Assembly: GCF_003173775.1 (NCBI RefSeq)
Contig: NZ_CP029552.1
Span: 1,148,501-1,212,500, forward strand
Length of the DNA stretch: 64,000 nucleotides
Reading direction: 5' to 3'
Origin: Methylobacterium sp. 17Sr1-1
GTDB taxonomy: Bacteria > Pseudomonadota > Alphaproteobacteria > Rhizobiales > Beijerinckiaceae
This document shows positions 63,637-64,000 of this stretch, one piece after another. Position 1 is the first letter of the stretch. Each line of letters begins with the position of its first letter. Under the pieces are notes generated by a model. The model was not told the DNA's origin. It did no database searches and saw only the letters and a program-made list of their open reading frames with translations. A program made the translations under genes and the position numbers.

Positions 63637-64000
63637 CGGGCTGGCTCTTGCGCTGCCCCCTGGTGGCGATCCTGAGGGGCGTCACGCCCGACGAGGTCGA
63701 GGCCATCGGCGAGGCACTGGTGGCGGCGGGCGTCGTGATCCTCGAAGTGCCGTTGAACTCGCCCGAGCCGGTCGAGAGCGTGCGCCGCCTGGCCGCCCGC
63801 CTCGGCGACCGGGCGCTCGTCGGCGCCGGCACCTTCCGCCGCGAGGCCGAGGTCGCGGCGGTGGCCGAGGCCGGCGGACGCCTCCTGGTGACGCCCCACG
63901 CCGATCCGGCCCTGGTGCGCGCCGCCAAGGCCCGCGGCATGGTGGCGATGCCGGGCTTCCTGACGCCGGCCGAGGCGTTCGCGCTGCTCGATGCCGGTGC
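63627..64000 (+). CDS. dgoA: 2-dehydro-3-deoxy-6-phosphogalactonate aldolase, 3' end outside window
   Basis: The first 124 residues of a KDPG/KDPGal aldolase. It begins MDVTGWLLRCPLVAILRGVT, with the active-site Glu in ILEVPLNSPEP, GAGTFRRE, VTPHADPALVRAAKARG and MPGFLTPAEAFALL. The Schiff-base Lys lies beyond the window edge. It overlaps dgoK and completes the kinase-aldolase pair that yields pyruvate and glyceraldehyde 3-phosphate. Confidence 0.93.
   Translation, partial: MDVTGWLLRCPLVAILRGVTPDEVEAIGEALVAAGVVILEVPLNSPEPVESVRRLAARLGDRALVGAGTFRREAEVAAVAEAGGRLLVTPHADPALVRAAKARGMVAMPGFLTPAEAFALLDAG

Overview
The window is 64 kb of very GC-rich DNA with densely packed genes and frequent 4-bp start/stop overlaps. 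The gene content and order (aroB-aroK-small membrane protein-xerD, xseB-dxs-tlyA-RNA methyltransferase, MoxR-DUF58-DUF4159) point to an alphaproteobacterium of the Hyphomicrobiales (Rhizobiales). Methylobacterium or a close relative is my best guess. The genus is inference; no rRNA or tRNA gene is present to settle it. The window opens inside one gene and closes inside another. I saw no tRNA, rRNA, CRISPR array or intact insertion sequence.

Region 1 (1-14.4 kb) is an organosulfur scavenging block. On the plus strand it carries two paralogous DszA/SnaA/NtaA-type flavin monooxygenases, one SsuB/TauB-type ATPase, two paralogous substrate-binding proteins, two permeases, a Tat-exported SoxC-like sulfite dehydrogenase and its SoxD-like cytochrome c. 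After a repeat-rich gap come a third flavin monooxygenase and a MetQ-like binding protein on the minus strand. They are divergent from a DszC/SfnB-like flavoprotein, across a promoter region holding two GTTCT-N6-AGAAC sites. The likely logic is import, C-S bond cleavage by monooxygenases, and disposal of released sulfite in the periplasm.

Region 2 (14.4-25 kb) begins with a hypothetical exported protein and a decayed umuDC remnant. It then holds a cyanate utilisation operon on the minus strand (binding protein, permease, ATPase, cyanase). Divergent from it is a sigma-54 enhancer-binding regulator. A near-consensus sigma-54 promoter precedes the operon, and palindromes that could be the regulator's sites lie between the two. 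Small hypothetical genes, a ParB-like protein and an Fsr-type efflux pump follow.

Region 3 (25-51.7 kb) is mostly housekeeping: an MBL-fold hydrolase, aroB, aroK, xerD, an EEP-family protein, a GntR regulator with an L-2-keto-3-deoxyarabonate dehydratase, a DUF3237/tannase pair, a four-gene MoxR/DUF58/DUF4159/VWA-like locus whose third gene carries a one-base frameshift, miaA, serB, tag, an HD hydrolase, a small phosphatase, xseB, dxs, sodC, tlyA and an RNA methyltransferase.

Region 4 (51.9-64 kb) is carbon metabolism: a zwf-debranching enzyme-GH63-like operon, a ketopantoate reductase-like gene, a Gfo/Idh/MocA oxidoreductase, fumarylacetoacetase coupled to a Rieske ferredoxin, and dgoK-dgoA of D-galactonate catabolism running off the end.

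Several families of large palindromic intergenic repeats are scattered throughout, including one family with three copies of about 140 bp.
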